In this document: piece after piece, positions 1 through 12,572 of the stretch
How the letters are laid out: the number at the start of each line of letters is the position of its first letter
How positions within the stretch are numbered: the stretch's first letter is position 1
Assembly: GCA_036927565.1 (NCBI GenBank)
Contig: JAYESD010000001.1
Location: 15,376,001 to 15,440,000, forward strand
Reading direction: 5' to 3'
Length of the DNA: 64,000 nucleotides
Source: Tuctoria greenei
Taxonomy: Eukaryota > Streptophyta > Magnoliopsida > Poales > Poaceae
Made by a program: the position numbers and the translations under genes
Notes under the pieces: model-generated
What the model was told of the DNA's origin: nothing
Seen by the model: the letters and a program-made list of their open reading frames with translations, nothing else
Databases searched by the model: none

Positions 1-2261
1 ATGTCCGATATCTCTCTGATCAACTTTGGACTAGTTCGGTCCTTTTTGGACTTGTCCGTTATATCATGACTCTGAGTTGATCTTTTGTTTCACGACTTGT
101 TTCTTGGGTTTTACGTTAAGTGGGCCTAGGGATGTCGTTCCTAACTCTTTGATAGCCCATGTGGGACTCTAAATCGACCCCTACTCATCCCAAACTCGAA
201 ATCTAACTAACCCTAGCCTCCAGCCCTATATAAACAACCCCACCCCTTGGCTTTACATCAATTTGCCACTTTTCCTCCACACCCAAACCCTAGCTCGTGA
301 TTAGCCGCCACCAAGGACGGAGGAGGACATCTAAAACAAGAAGAAGAAGAGGAGGAAACAAAAGAGGGTCAAGATCTCCATCAACTTCGCGTTCTTTGTC
401 AACAATTCACCATTAAGTTATTCATCAACCCTAGATCGTCAAGATCCAAGTGTTGCCTCCAAGATCCTAGATTCATTGGAGTTCTAAACACCATGTATAC
501 CTTCTATTCTCTTTTCCTTACGTGAATTAAAACCAGTTTTCCAAATTCATGTCAATCTAGAAAACCCTAATCTGTTGTTCTCGTGCAGTGCGAACTAGTC
601 TGATTTCCTGGTTAATTTCTGCTAATTAATTCTAAAATGAGTAATATTTGTGCACTCTTTGATTGTGTTTCTTGTTTGTATGTTTATTGTGCGGATTAGA
701 TGGATTTGCACTGGAGAGTGCCGTGGAGGATCTCCAGCACCAAGAGTTTGAAGGCTTTGACCCGAACCAATCCCAGGAGCAAGGCAAGTGTCCTTGAAGA
801 ATATTGATCCTATTTTTAAAGTAAATGTTTTGGTTGCAAAACTGCATGCTTGTGTCAATTTGATGGGAATCCTATGATAGGAAGTTCACTAGATTTGTTT
901 GACCACCCTTGTCACGTGGAATGCATGGTAGAGAGTCGGAAAGGGCTTTTTACCTTTTTGCTTCGCTTAATTAATTGGGATGGAAAGACAACTACACCAC
1001 ATAACTAAATTATGCCTTATGAGATTTGATTGACATGAACTGGTTAATATGATATGGTAATGGGTGATCTAGGCAAGCCTGGTATGTGGATAGATTGGAC
1101 GTTATGGTGGTTTTGCTATAGATCGAAGGACATGTTCATGCGAGAATAAGTTAGGACAAAAGTACCACCACGAGGCCAAGTATGGGTGCGGCATAGCTGA
1201 TTAATTAGGGCTTTACTAGTGCTGTTTGGACCATTAAGGATGCTCGGGGAAGGTGTAGTTAGATTGGGATTTTTGATGATTGGTAAAACTACCCTGGGAT
1301 CCGAATGGCTCAAGAGGGGGCCCTTGGTTGAAGATGTTCTCAGTTGGAGGCACCGCCACTGGTGGAACCTCAGTGGGGTCTAAATAGGCTAGTATTCCCT
1401 TTGTAAAGGCTATTTTGTGATCTCTTGGCCATACACCAAAGAAAGTGTAATTGGCTTAAGGGAGGTTCTTAGTCGCCAACAGTTGATGAAATCACAAACA
1501 CGTGGGTAAAGTGGTACAAACTCTGCAGAGTCTAATAAAACTATCATGATAGTCATGCTCCCGGTTATGAGCATCTGGACAACTTCCATTTTAGAGGGAA
1601 CTTGGTATTGGGATGGTTTTTGGGATGGTTATGGTTTGTCAATGGTTATGGATGGTTATGAATTAAATTCTGATATTGATTATGGTTATTGGTAAGGAGA
1701 AATCTGGAGTATGGATGATGGTAATGAATATGGACTGGTATTATGATCATTACATGGTTTAATATGGGTTTACTTCACATAAATATAATACATATTGCTT
1801 TTCAAATGTTTAACATACTTTTTAGCACTTAGCCTTTATTATATTCGTCATTTGTATCAGCTACATGTCATACTTTCTACACTTGTTGAGTAAGACATGT
1901 ACTCACCCTTGCAATTTCCCACCAACAGTTGCAGGTCAAGATTGGGAGTTTAACGATGATAATGCGGAGTACTAGGTTGTGTCTACCGTCAGCTTTGCCT
2001 TTGGAGTGTTGGAGCTGTGCTATATCCTTTTTCTTAGTTGCTTATTAGTTTATTTCCGCTGCATGAGTTCAAACTTGCCATTAATATTCATTAGAGATTG
2101 TATTTGAGGATTTTATAAATTATGTAATAAAAGTACCTAATTAATCTTGTCTTGTGGTTATTTTTTGTATATCCTTTTGTGAATGCACTCGTATATGTGT
2201 GTTGAACATTCTGGGCACACATATACGTTCACTTGGTTCACTTTCGGAACCGGGTGTCACA
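1..2261 (+). repeat. Partial LTR of Ty3/gypsy family A (3' LTR or solo LTR)
   Basis: This is the right-hand part of a long terminal repeat whose start lies outside the window. It ends with ggaaccgggtgtcaca. The same terminus, reverse complemented, begins the gypsy A LTR at 18165, and similarity continues inward (shared transposed-palindrome motifs, and the 'gacatgtactcaccc' region). The full A LTR is 2780 bp, so roughly 500 bp should lie to the left. No tRNA primer-binding site follows position 2261. It is therefore the 3' LTR of a plus-strand element, or a solo LTR, and not a 5' LTR. Copia LTR sequence follows directly. Frames inside it are short and unconserved. Confidence 0.8.
227..234 (+). 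promoter_or_regulatory. TATA box in gypsy A-type LTR
   Basis: TATATAAA is followed by a C-rich, CAA-containing leader and 'aaaccctagc', a typical plant core-promoter context. It is the probable U3/R promoter of this LTR. The function is inferred from position only. Confidence 0.5.
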
Positions 2262-3544
2262 ATTTCAAAGTGCATCTAGGAATTCTCTTGTGTGTTCTGG
2301 ACGATTGATGACAAACAAATGAGATCCTAATGAATTCAGTTAGATGAATGCAGGTCTACAAGGACTAGAACTTATGGTGCACTCAAAAAGGTGAAAAATG
2401 GGGAGAGAGAAAAGGAAAAGCCCAAATGATCAAGGAAGCGCAAAGTAGATATCAATGTATAGGATGTGTGTGAGAGATACATCCCAAGAGCTTATATCTT
2501 TGCGTAGAGGGTAAGGGCTAAAATCAACTAATTAAGTAATTCACTGAAGCACTGGACAAGCTCATTTACCAGCGTACTAGTCCGATGAACTTACTGTTCG
2601 CACATGGACAAATCTGGAACAGCACTAGACTAGTCTGTTCCACTCACTGACCTCACTCGAACAAGTCCGAAGATTAGCCGGACAAGTCTGTTCAACATTC
2701 AGTTGTTTCACATGGACAAGTTGCAAAACATGGAGTAGTTCGCCATCAAAACATGCAATTCACCTCTCCATACAAGACCGTCCCATTGCGAACTAGTCCG
2801 ATTAACATTCTGTAACCGCCAAGGACTAGTCCGTCGAACTGTCTGTTCCAATGCGGACAAGTTTGGATCACCACACACAAAATAGGGTTTCAGTGGTGCT
2901 GCACAATTCACGCAAGTTTTTCACAGTACAACGGACTAGTCCAGTCCCCTGAGCGGACTAGTCAGGTCGTCGGGATTCCTAACAGTAACATTTTTATAAA
3001 CTCTATGAATATGTGATCTACGACCCCACAATAGAGTAACCATACATAACAGTCAACAACTAAGAACCCTAACGCCGTCATACGTCCCAAGAGCACAAAA
3101 ACACTTCTCCCCACATCTAAAGCGCTAAAAAGTTAAATCTTTTGGAATCAAGATTTGGGAAAGGAAGATGGACTTCTACACATTGTTGAGCTCTTGGGGT
3201 TTGAATCTCTTATACACTCTCACATCTATTGTACATCTTTTGAGTGTATTTGATTCATTTTTCTCGCTGTAATTTGTGGGAGCCCTTAGCGTGTGAGGTT
3301 GCCCCATTGACTTGGTGATTACCCCTTGATAGTGGAATCACTCATCCTAATCTTTTACTCAAGTTGTTAAGATAGTTTATTATATTACGTTGCTCAATGG
3401 TTCAAGGAAATTATATCAACTGATAATCTTTCGTAGGAATAACTAGTGCATCGGACTAGTCCGGCCTTCCTGTATCTGACATTTCTGTTAAGTGTTGCAA
3501 GAAAAGTTTTTAATACCTATTCACCCCCCTCGAGGCCACATTTA
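2262..3544 (+). repeat. 5' LTR of copia element SIRE-2
   Basis: It starts with 'caaagtgcatctagg', which resembles the SIRE-1 LTR start 'tgaaagcatctagg'. It ends in a 'ttcacccccctc' stretch like the SIRE-1 LTR and is followed by an initiator-Met primer-binding site. The first few bases are uncertain because a gypsy LTR abuts them. The LTR carries about a dozen copies of a palindrome-like module (cggactagtccg / cggacaagtccg) between 2560 and 2960, with another near 3450. A TATAAA lies at 2995-3000. Length of about 1.28 kb is close to the 1.36 kb reconstructed for SIRE-1. Confidence 0.75.
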
Positions 3545-3546
3545 AT

Positions 3547-3559
3547 TGGTATCATAGCC
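3547..3559 (+). other. Primer-binding site of SIRE-2
   Basis: TGGTATCATAGCC lies three bases after the LTR. It is complementary to the 3' end of initiator tRNA-Met except for one change (tcag to tcat), compared with the SIRE-1 site at 43675. Confidence 0.75.
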
Positions 3560-3597
3560 AGGCTCTCCTATACGAGACTCACAGCTCGGAGAGACAA

Positions 3598-3845
3598 ATG
3601 GTCACCGAAAAAACCAATGAGATCCTGGAGATGCCCATCATTGAAGACGGACAAGACACCAAGGCATTCGATATGCTAAAGGAGCACGAACACGATGATG
3701 AAGAAGTGTGTGAACTCAAGGCGCTTCTAAGTAAGAAGCTTCTAAGCCAATAGGGAAAGAAGGAAGATGAAAAGCCAAAAGGGGTAATCATCAAGACTAC
3801 TCCCAGTATCCTTTTAATTATGAGAAGCTTAAAAACCACAATCAC
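3598..3845 (+). pseudogene. Copia gag, N-terminal fragment (SIRE-2), interrupted
   Basis: A frame opens at ATG 3598, 39 bases after the primer-binding site, the usual place for gag. It reads an acidic N-terminal part and meets a TAG in 'agccaatagggaaag' near 3751. A shift of frame is needed to reach the motif 'FNYEKLKNHNH' just before 3845. Gypsy C has inserted there, and the frame resumes after it at 18129 with 'YLSIPKGRPGDA'. The tyrosine-rich 'Y-KL-NHN-Y-SIP-GRP' stretch is the start of the conserved gag domain of many grass copia elements. The gene was therefore broken by its own mutations and by two insertions (gypsy C, then gypsy A at 18165). Confidence 0.7.
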
Positions 3846-6800
3846 TGTAAAAGCCCTAATTTCCATAATGCAAACTTCAGTTTGGACTAAAAAATTTGAA
3901 TGATAAAAAGAATTAAAAAGGAAATGAGAAAAATAAATTTATTCAAACTCCAAATGAGGGAATTCAAAAAAAATAAACTTAACTAACGTTTAAATGAAGT
4001 TAACATGAAGATTTGAGTTCACCAATAGTTTCCAAATATTCCAAATACTCTCCCTGCGAACTTTAAGAATTTTTGAAGCAAGTTTGCTATTTAATTCAAT
4101 AGCTTCATTGAATTCAACTCAAATTCAAATTTAAATTTGAATTCAAATGAAACTTTGTCAAATCAACAATCTGATTTCAGAATCAATTTCTTCACCTTCA
4201 ATTTAGCCTACCAGAAAATATCTAAGATTTTTCTAACATTATAGATGGGATAATTGAAGGACCAGTGAAGATAGACTTGAGGTGGGGGGGGGGCAGTGGG
4301 ACCTACTGGTCAGTGAGTCAAATAAGTGTACCGCCTCTCTCGGTTCTCACTGTGGCACGAGCTCCCGACATGCAAGTGACACCGAGCTCCTTGCTTGCTT
4401 AAGTCACCTCCGGCTGCATAAAGCACTCCCAAGGCTCCTCCACCTCCTCCTTATCCCTCCATGGCCGTCGAAGTGGAGCCACCACCGTTCCTCTTTTTCC
4501 TGGTGCAAGAAACCTGCGATCAGTGCCCTTCTCTACTCTGATCAAAATTGTTGATGCACGGTGCGTTTTAGCCTTTGTTTTCGACGTTTTCACCTCACTT
4601 GCTTGATTGCGCAGCCCCCTGAGTAGTTTTGGTGCCAGTCAGAGGCTCCCCATCGATAGACTTGAAGATTTTCGGGCCGCCGGCATGGTCCCCTGCTTTG
4701 CCGCCTCTCTACAGCCGTGGTGCCTCCGATATCTACCAAGTCACGAGCTGATCCCAACAGCAAAAAGAAGCGCATGTCCACCCTCTTGATCAAGGTGAAA
4801 ACCCCATCCATTTTCATTCCTCCTCGAAGTAGAAATTCCATTTTTCGTTTCGGCCTAGTCCGAGCGATGATGCTAGGTTTTGCGTTTAATTCAGTTTGTA
4901 CGTGCAAACATTTTTCAATCCAGTTAAGGATTAGGTACTAGACCTCCATACGCAGCTGAAGACCAAATTTCAGAGCAACCCATCGAGTAATTTAGCCGAG
5001 AGTCGATTTTTTGTAGCCGCCTTTTGAAAATTCCGATGGCTCACCGACGAACTCGACGTTGCCGGATTTTCCACTCAATTTGCATCCCCTAATCATCCTC
5101 CCCAGGCTTCCAGGAAGCTTCCCGGTCATTTTCCAGCTTGTTCGGGCATTGTTTGAGGCTTGCCGACATTGCCGATACCCTAGCTCCGCCCGCCGCCATC
5201 GAGACCACATCTCCAGCCGCCAATCACCGTCGGGAACCGTACCTTCATGTTCTCCATCGGATTTTAGGAGGGGTGGCGAACTTGGAGGGCCGGCGTGCCC
5301 TGGAACGTCGCCGGTGAGTGGCTGCCGTCAGACGCCGCTGCGCACCGCGCCCGAGTGCCGCTTGCACGAGGTGGAAGAAGACCTCGCGGTGCCCAGCCGT
5401 CAGCCTAATACGCGCGCGCCTCGGATCACCTGCGGTCCAGTGATCAAATGTGGCCATGCCCGTGAACTTTACAGCCCCGTGTGGTTTGCTCCTGATTGGC
5501 CCATTTTAAAACCCGTGGGCCCCTTCCTTATTCAAATTTCCCCATGTAAATTAAATTCCAGATTTGGTCCCCACTTTGAAAATACATATCTCCTAGTAAA
5601 ATTGTCTAAAAATTCCCAAATAAATTTTGTTGGAACCAGGATTATCTGTACTTTCAAGTGGTGCGCTTTTATTTGTATGAAAGCCCATAGGAATTTCTCC
5701 ATGATTCAAATAAGAAAAATGCTTATAGAATTAATTTCTATAGTTCTGTTCTTTGGAAAATTACCAAATTTTTCAGAAACTTCATTTGAATATCATTGAA
5801 CTCCAATAAAAATTTCAGCGTCATTAGACTTCATTTACATGGTGTGATCACCTGTGTATCCTCTATGCACATAAAAATAGCCAAACTCATTTAAAATTTG
5901 TACAGAAATTTGTGCAAGCTTCTAAATTGAATATCTCTCAGTAGAAAGCTTCACAAATTGTCAAACTAACTTTGTTGGTTTGCTACTTATCCACACTAAT
6001 CAGAACTACAACCCAATCTTCATGAAAATCCTTATATTTACCTCTAGAGCCCTTTAAAGTAAAATCATATTTGATTTTTATCAGATGATTCGCGTCATAG
6101 AAAAATCTGAATTTTTTCCAAAATGTTAAATAGTAGGTTTCTGAATACCTGTAAAAAAATCAGCTTCATTGGACTTTACTAACCTAGTTCAATCTGGAGA
6201 TTTTCCTAACTGGTCATAGAATGCCCAAAAACAACAGAAACTTTTCAGTAAATTATCCAAACTTGTGAATTCAATATATCACAGTATAATGCTTAGAAAA
6301 TTATGAAACCAATTTTTTTTAGTCACTCTTGACATCCTATAAATAGAACACCAACTTTTGGCCATGTCAAAGCTACAGATTTTTCCTCAAAATTCTGGGA
6401 AGTGTTTAGGTTCATTGAATTTTATACAACAGTAACTTCTGTGAATTGATCCCAATTTTGTCCAGAACCTCACCCATAGTAACTAGTGTCCCCTGTAGAA
6501 TTTCCAGAACATTTAAGCTTAAATTCATATACTTAACTGTCTTTCCATTAAGCTATATCATAATACCGGTATTGATTAACTTGCTTAATTCTTTGCATAT
6601 CGATTAGTTGCCGAGCTCAATAGGATCCCGGAGATACTTGAAGTCATCACCCTGGACATTAACTTTTATACCGTCTCACAACTAGGCAAGCCCCGGTTTG
6701 CATTTAAGCACTATTACAAAATTTTGATTTGTATCACCTATGTCTAGGGTGAGTTATGTACATTAGGGCTAAGGTGATTGAGAACCCACTTGCATGACCA

Positions 6801-8134
6801 GATCAACACATGGAGTATTTGGCTAGTAGTTAAGTCATCGTGTTGATTATGCTATGCTAAATATTGTATAGGATTCGGTAGAAGTTGAGTAGTTGGAATC
6901 TACTTGCATGGCTAGGACTTTTTCACAAGGGATTGGTTCAAAGAAAATGGAGTAGTAATCAGAAAATGAGACCGGGCAGGTGGTGTAGGATGTAGCAAGA
7001 CATGGTCTTGGGTGTGTAGCCCTGCCTGTGTCAGTTAAGGACCGATCCGTATGCCACCCTGCTGAGCAAGTTTGAACTGTACCGGAGTCATATTGGATAT
7101 ATGGGGTCCAGGAAACCGATGTACCTTGGGGAGCCTTTGTTGAGACTTTTACGATTGCCTCAGGCTTTCGGCCGCAACACAGTAGACGGAAACTCGCTCA
7201 CGATATCTTCACAGCAGAAAGGTGCATCGTGAGTGGGAATATTGTCCTAGACTATTGAATCGATTCAACTTGGGCAGAACTTGAGAAAGGTGGCTGCGTA
7301 CGACATCCGTGGAGTGCACCTATGTGACTTCCAGTACGGGCGTACGTGTCGTGTATTCCGGGTATCTTTGATTCGAATCACCGTCCCTCACGGATATGAG
7401 TACGACTTGTTCACTGAGTTGTGACGTTGTAATGCTTGCACTTGAAATGAGAATTAATTGCTGCTGTTATGAACATTATATTATCATGGTATTGCTATGT
7501 TGCATGTATTAGTATAGTGCTACCTAAATTTATTTTTCTACCTTGGTCATGCAGCATCGTGATGAACCATTTCTTGTTTTATTGTGGAGTTACGGTGTTG
7601 CCCCGCACAAGGTTTAAGCTGCTGCTATAAATCTGAAAATAAGGACCCACATTTAGGCGACTCCATTATGCAAATCTGCCATCCTATGTTTATGTCTTTA
7701 CCCTCATGTAGAGTTTCATGTTTAGGTGAGACGGTTAAGTCTTGTTGAGCCTTCATGCTCATGATTGCTATATAAGTTGTTTTGCAGGTACTAACTTCTG
7801 TGCTTATGATTATGCTTGTCCGATGAGACTCGGGATTCTCCGAGTGATATACTCATTTGGGAACCATGTCGCTGCTGTTTGGTCTACGTGGCTAGTGAGG
7901 AGCATCCGTGGGCTGGACGGCTTCTATTTTGCTTATTAGACTTGAGTACGAGAGTTGTAATCTTATCTTATGCTGTAGTTTATTTTTAGATAAACTATTT
8001 GTAAACTGAACATCTTTGTAAATTTCAGAAAATGATTTATGAAATACGTGTTCCTTTACATGTGTGTTGTTGGGCGCCGCATCCACGGCTCCACCCAATG
8101 CGATTCCTAGAAAGTGTGGACTCCGGTCCTAACA
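3846..8134 (+). repeat. 5' LTR of gypsy C
   Basis: It starts TGTAAAAGCCCTAA and ends ctccggtcctAACA, matching the 3' LTR at 14602-18123. It is 4289 bp against 3522 bp. The main difference is a block of about 745 bp (5807-6553) present only here. The first 190 bp differ from the 3' LTR at roughly 17 positions by eye, so the insertion is not recent. A run of eleven G lies near 4283. The 246-codon open frame at 5059-5799 has no recognisable domain and I treat it as chance. Confidence 0.92.
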
Positions 8135-8137
8135 GCC

Positions 8138-8149
8138 TGGTATCAGAGC
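8138..8149 (+). other. Primer-binding site of gypsy C
   Basis: TGGTATCAGAGC lies three bases after the LTR and is complementary to initiator tRNA-Met. It fixes the 5' LTR boundary. Confidence 0.9.
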
Positions 8150-10035
8150 CGCATTAGGAATAGCACACTAAATAAGGATCGTATTACGAGAAAAACATAG
8201 GACACGGTGAGGATACGGTACTAGGCCCACATAAGGACTATAGTAGCATAAGTTATTAATGTGGCAAAGCTAACTTATGTGTTATTATATTCTATAACGA
8301 TGCTCCAACGTCAGGTAAGAGGTAAGGTACACCACCGCAAGCGGATCAATTACGGTAAGCTCACCATGCGAGAGGTAGCATGTGATTGTTTCCCTGGCTT
8401 GGCACTGAAATGTAAATATGAGTCTCTAAAACTTTACATGTTTCTGAGAACATATGACACGCGGTACTCCAGCGTGCTTCAAAGTTAGTGGGAGCCCCCG
8501 TCGGGTGGGACATAACCCGATGTGCCACCTACTGATGCAGCACTATGAAAAGACGTGGGACCCTGTCGGGTGGTAGAAAACCCGGTCATGTACCTCGAGA
8601 CGTGGCTTAACTCGGGGTGGCCTGTATGAAACGATACGGGACGAATATTTTTACTTTCATATATAATATTGTGAAATGTTTGCCCGTGCGGGCTGTGTCG
8701 TATGACACCATATGATTGATCAGTAGTTTGTGTGTAGTGACAGGTACATTGACCACGTGATCGTATTGCGCTTAGAAATCATTTGCGAGTGGACGTCATT
8801 AAGTGCCACCGTTGAGACGTATGCTGGAATACTGGCTTAGAATTTTTACTTTGTGAGGCACGTAGTACCGACATATACTCCATTGATGCATTAACCACTT
8901 TTCTATAAAATGGAACTGAGAAGATGTAAAACTACATGTATTAGCTATCGAGCTCTGAGTTTGAACTAAGTTTTCAAATTTGGAGTAGGTTTTGAAGTCA
9001 CCAATTTAAAAACAGAGTGTTCTGTTTCTTCCTGAAAAATACCTAACTTTGAGGTACCATATCTCCCAGAAGAAAACTCCAATGATTGTGTATCTTACAT
9101 GTATGGAAATTTCAGGAAGTCCTTTAAAACTGTTATGTTCAACTCCAGAACTGAATTCCCCTCTAACCTGTTCTAAATTTCAAAGTTCCAAAAACTGCCA
9201 AACTGGACAGAAACTGGAACCCTCTCTGGCTCCTTACTGTTTTGACCATATCTCACTCTACAAAAACAAACAGGGCCGTGCAAGAGATTTCTGGAATCCT
9301 TGTAATAGTTATTACAAATTTTTATATTGTGGTTTCTGTAAATTCTGCTGTTTTATATCTGGGAATTGTGGCCCAAAATCAGCATAAACAAAAGAGATGC
9401 TGTCAAATTTTCCAGGAAAACTGTCAGGTTTACAATGCCATATCTTTTGAACCAGAACCGATCTGGAGGAAAACCAATACTTTTTGGAAAGGTATTTAAA
9501 TCTACTTCAACTTTGTAGTTCGCCTCAAGACCTGATTCTGCAATTTACTGGGTTAAATTTATTTTTGAGTACAAGCCAGTCAGGCTTCAACAGAAACTTC
9601 ATCGGTTTGGTATAATTTGGTCTTGTTATGAATCTGGTCCTCGATTTCAATTCGAGAAGTGTCGTAACGGGCCAACTGTCGATACTCAACCATTTACCAG
9701 TAGCATTTAGGGTTTGACCCACTCGAACCTCTTTTATTTTATGACCATGTATGTGTCATATTGAAGATAAAAGTGTGTATTCGCACGATAACGCGCATAA
9801 CGTCTCGTCGCAACCAATGATAGTCGAAATGAACTTCGGTCCATGGATTTCATTATTTTTGAGCTCGCTATTGTAACATTGGTCCACGGATGATGTATTG
9901 TGTATAAAGTTTATACTTTATCAATATATGTTACTGTTATGCAAGTTTGTTTATCAATACACACACTATTGTTTTCATCCTAGTGTGATCTTGCAATATC
10001 ACGTCTCATGTTGGATTAATGACTGTAACTTCAGA
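8150..10035 (+). other. Leader of gypsy C, no convincing gene
   Basis: 1.9 kb between the primer-binding site and gag. Parts match the reverse-complemented leader of gypsy B, for example the stretch around 8310-8390 with 'gtaagaggtaaggtacaccaccgcaagcgg'-like sequence near 33400. The open frames at 8261-8488, 9049-9387 and 9242-9499 overlap each other and show no domain. The extra gag-upstream ORF present in gypsy B is absent here. Confidence 0.7.
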
Positions 10036-11063
10036 ATGGTGCGCACTCGTGCAACATACGAGGTCCGTGGTTCAAGTCAGGGAGGGGATGACTTCCGAGA
10101 GCCGGAACAGCCGGCGCAACCGCCACCTCCATCTCTGCTTACATTGGCGAATGATATCGCAGCCATGCTGGGTTTGCGCGACGAGCAGACCGAACTGCTG
10201 TGAACCCTCGTGCAGATTACGTCCAATCAAGGGGGACGTCAAGCCGAAGTCAATCGTCAACCTCAGCAAGCAACATATCCGGAATTCTTGGGGACTGCAC
10301 CCCCCATGTTCTTTGGTAATGGTGAACCTCTAGATGCGGTCCATTGGCTCCGCACCATTGAAGCTAAGTTCGGACTGCTACAGTGCAGTGATCATATGAA
10401 GGTTTTATATGCAGGACAACAACTACATGGCATCGCCGGTTCATGGTGGGTGAACCACATCACCTCCTTGGCCGCCGGACAGCAAGTCACTTGGACAGAG
10501 TTCCGGACGGCATTCCACACCTATCATGTTCCTCCTGCCATTATGAGAAGGAAGCTTCAGGAAATTCTTGATTTGAAGCAAGGAGAAATGAGTGCTCAAG
10601 AATACTCCAAGTCTTTGTTAATCTAGCGCAATATGCGTCGGAGTATGTGAGTATGGAGGATCAGAAGCGAGAGTATTTCTATCGGGGTCTAAGCCCCATG
10701 TTGAAAGACAAGCTTGCATTGTTCAATCACGGCTCGTTCAACGATATGATTAATGTCGCGGTTACGCAAGAGGATGCCACACGTGAGCAGATCGCGGTGG
10801 AGTAAAAGAAGATACTTGCTGTGCAGGACAGCACACATAGTGTTCCTCAGAAATACCGTGTGGTGTACCGATCACCGTCCGGTCAGATGTGGCAGCCGGC
10901 TGCACAACCGAGTTCGTATCGGAGTCGGCCGTTTGAAGTATCAGATTTCCAACCAGCATTACATCAGCAGCAAGAAGAGTCCAAAATTGTTCTGGGTGCA
11001 TTTATCTCACTGCGAGATGCAGGACAATTCAGGCCTCAAGTCAGCAGGACGCTGAATCAGTAT
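10036..11063 (+). pseudogene. gag of gypsy C, broken
   Basis: Gag is the capsid/nucleocapsid precursor. The frame starts at ATG 10036 (MVRTRATYEV), matching the gypsy B start MVRTRSTPEM. After a Pro-rich segment comes the retrotransposon gag domain (10290-10790) with 'GIAGSWWVNH', 'WTEFRTAFHTYHVPPAIMRR' and 'YFYRGLSPMLKDKLALFN'. Lesions seen: a TGA at 10201-10203 where gypsy B reads Trp, a frameshift with TAG around 10612-10626, and a TAA near 10804. The domain is clear from its matching counterpart in B. The product would not be functional. Confidence 0.85.
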
Positions 11064-11477
11064 TAGTGTTTCACATGTGATCGTGTTGGGCACTATACCA
11101 AGGATTGTCCAGGGAAGATGTCGAGCAGTGGGCAAATACCAGTACAACGGTGTATTCAGCCCCATATTCATCCAGAGAGGACAGCACTGTAAACCGGAAG
11201 TGTTCAACATATAGCGATCGAGGGCGTTCCGGAGGGAGCACCGGTGCTAGCAGGCATGTTTACTATCAAAAACATACCCGTCCTCATACTCTTCGATTCC
11301 GGTGTTACCCACAATTTTATCAGTAAGTCATGTGTGGATCAGCACCAATTATCTACCAATACTCACAAGAATAGTTATCTTATAAGTTCACTGGGTGGGA
11401 GTATCTCTGGTAGTCAGATTGTTCCCCGAGCAGCTCTATGTTTGTGAGGCAAGATATATCCAACGTCGCTGATTATA
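11064..11477 (+). pseudogene. Nucleocapsid zinc knuckle and aspartic protease of gypsy C
   Basis: A CX2CX4HX4C zinc knuckle (CFTCDRVGHYTKDC) lies at about 11069-11110, directly after a TAG. Downstream, 'ILFDSGVTHNFIS' carries the aspartic protease active site D-S-G, with the catalytic Asp at 11295-11297. Relative to the usual D-S-G-A-S-H motif it has V-T after the glycine. The frame shifts between the knuckle and the protease, and a TGA follows near 11445. These domains process and package the gag-pol product, but this copy is broken. Confidence 0.8.
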
Positions 11478-12572
11478 TTGGATGGACAGAAGATACACGT
11501 AATATTGGGTATGTCATGGTTGAACCATCATGGTGCCGTTCTTAATATCGGTACTCGGACTGTCCAAATTGACTCTCTGATACACAGACAACACAAACTG
11601 GTTTTGGACAGCATGGAGCGGGAAAGTGCAGCTGCATATAACATGGAAGCAACTAAACTTGAAGATATTCCGGTGGTCCGTGAGTATCCCGACGTGTTTC
11701 CTGATGACTTACCGGGTATGCCGCCCGAACGTGACGTCGAGTTCAAGATTGAACTTGTGCCGGGAACCACACCGATTTCTCGAAGACCATATCGAATGGC
11801 GCCTAATGAGCTAGCTGAATTAAAGGAACATTTGAAGGACCTTTTGGACAAGGGTTTTATTCGCCCAGGCCCGTCACTTTGGGGCTGCTCGACGCTGTTT
11901 GTCAAGACGAAGGATGAAATATTGCGGTTATGCGTGGATTATCGACCGCTCAACGCCGTGACTATAAAGAACAAGTACCCGCTGCCCCGCATCGACATTT
12001 TATTCGATCAATTTATTGGTGTGAGGGTGTTCTCAAAGATGGATCTTCGGTCTGGATATCATCAAATCAAAATCCAACTAGAGGATATACCGAAGACTGC
12101 ATTCTCAACGCGATATGGATTATACGAGTATATTGTCATGTCTTTTGGTCTCACCAACACTCCAGCTCACTTTATGTATCTCATGAACTCATTATTCATG
12201 CCGGTGTTAGACAAATTTGTCGTGGTCTTCATCGACAACATATTGGTTTATTCCAAGTCAGAGGAAGAGCATGCTGAACATTTGCATATTGTGTTACAAC
12301 AGTTGAGAGATCACTAGTTATACGCAAAATTCAGCAAGTGTGAATTTTTTATCAGCCAAGTGCCATTCCTGGGACACATTATTTCAGCTGAGGGCATTGC
12401 TGTGGATCCAAGTAAAATTGTTCAAGTGCTGAAATGGCAATCTCCTAAGTCCGTACATGAAGTCTGAAGTTTCCTCGGTTTAGCGGGATATTATTGGAGG
12501 TGCATCCCGAGCTTCTCAAAAATTGCGAAACCGATGACGGAGCTGCTGAAAATGGGCACCAAACATATTTAG
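11478..12572 (+). pseudogene. Reverse transcriptase of gypsy C, broken
   Basis: The protease tail 'ILGMSWLNHHGA' leads into the RT domain: 'EYPDVFPDDLPGMPP', 'LRLCVDYRPLNAVT', 'FSKMDLRSGYHQI', 'YIVMSFGLTNTPAHF'. The polymerase box reads F-I-D-N (12228-12239), with Asn in place of the second catalytic Asp, and the same change occurs in gypsy B. Stops follow at TAG 12315-12317, TGA 12465-12467 and TAG 12570-12572, all in one frame, so the lesions are nonsense changes and not shifts. The conserved 'PFLGHIIS' and 'FLGLAGYYWR' segments remain readable between them. Confidence 0.88.

Noticed and set aside
5059..5799. 246-codon open frame in the gypsy C 5' LTR
   Set aside because: It lies wholly in LTR sequence, is not preserved in the 3' LTR copy (which has stops and indels), and has no domain.
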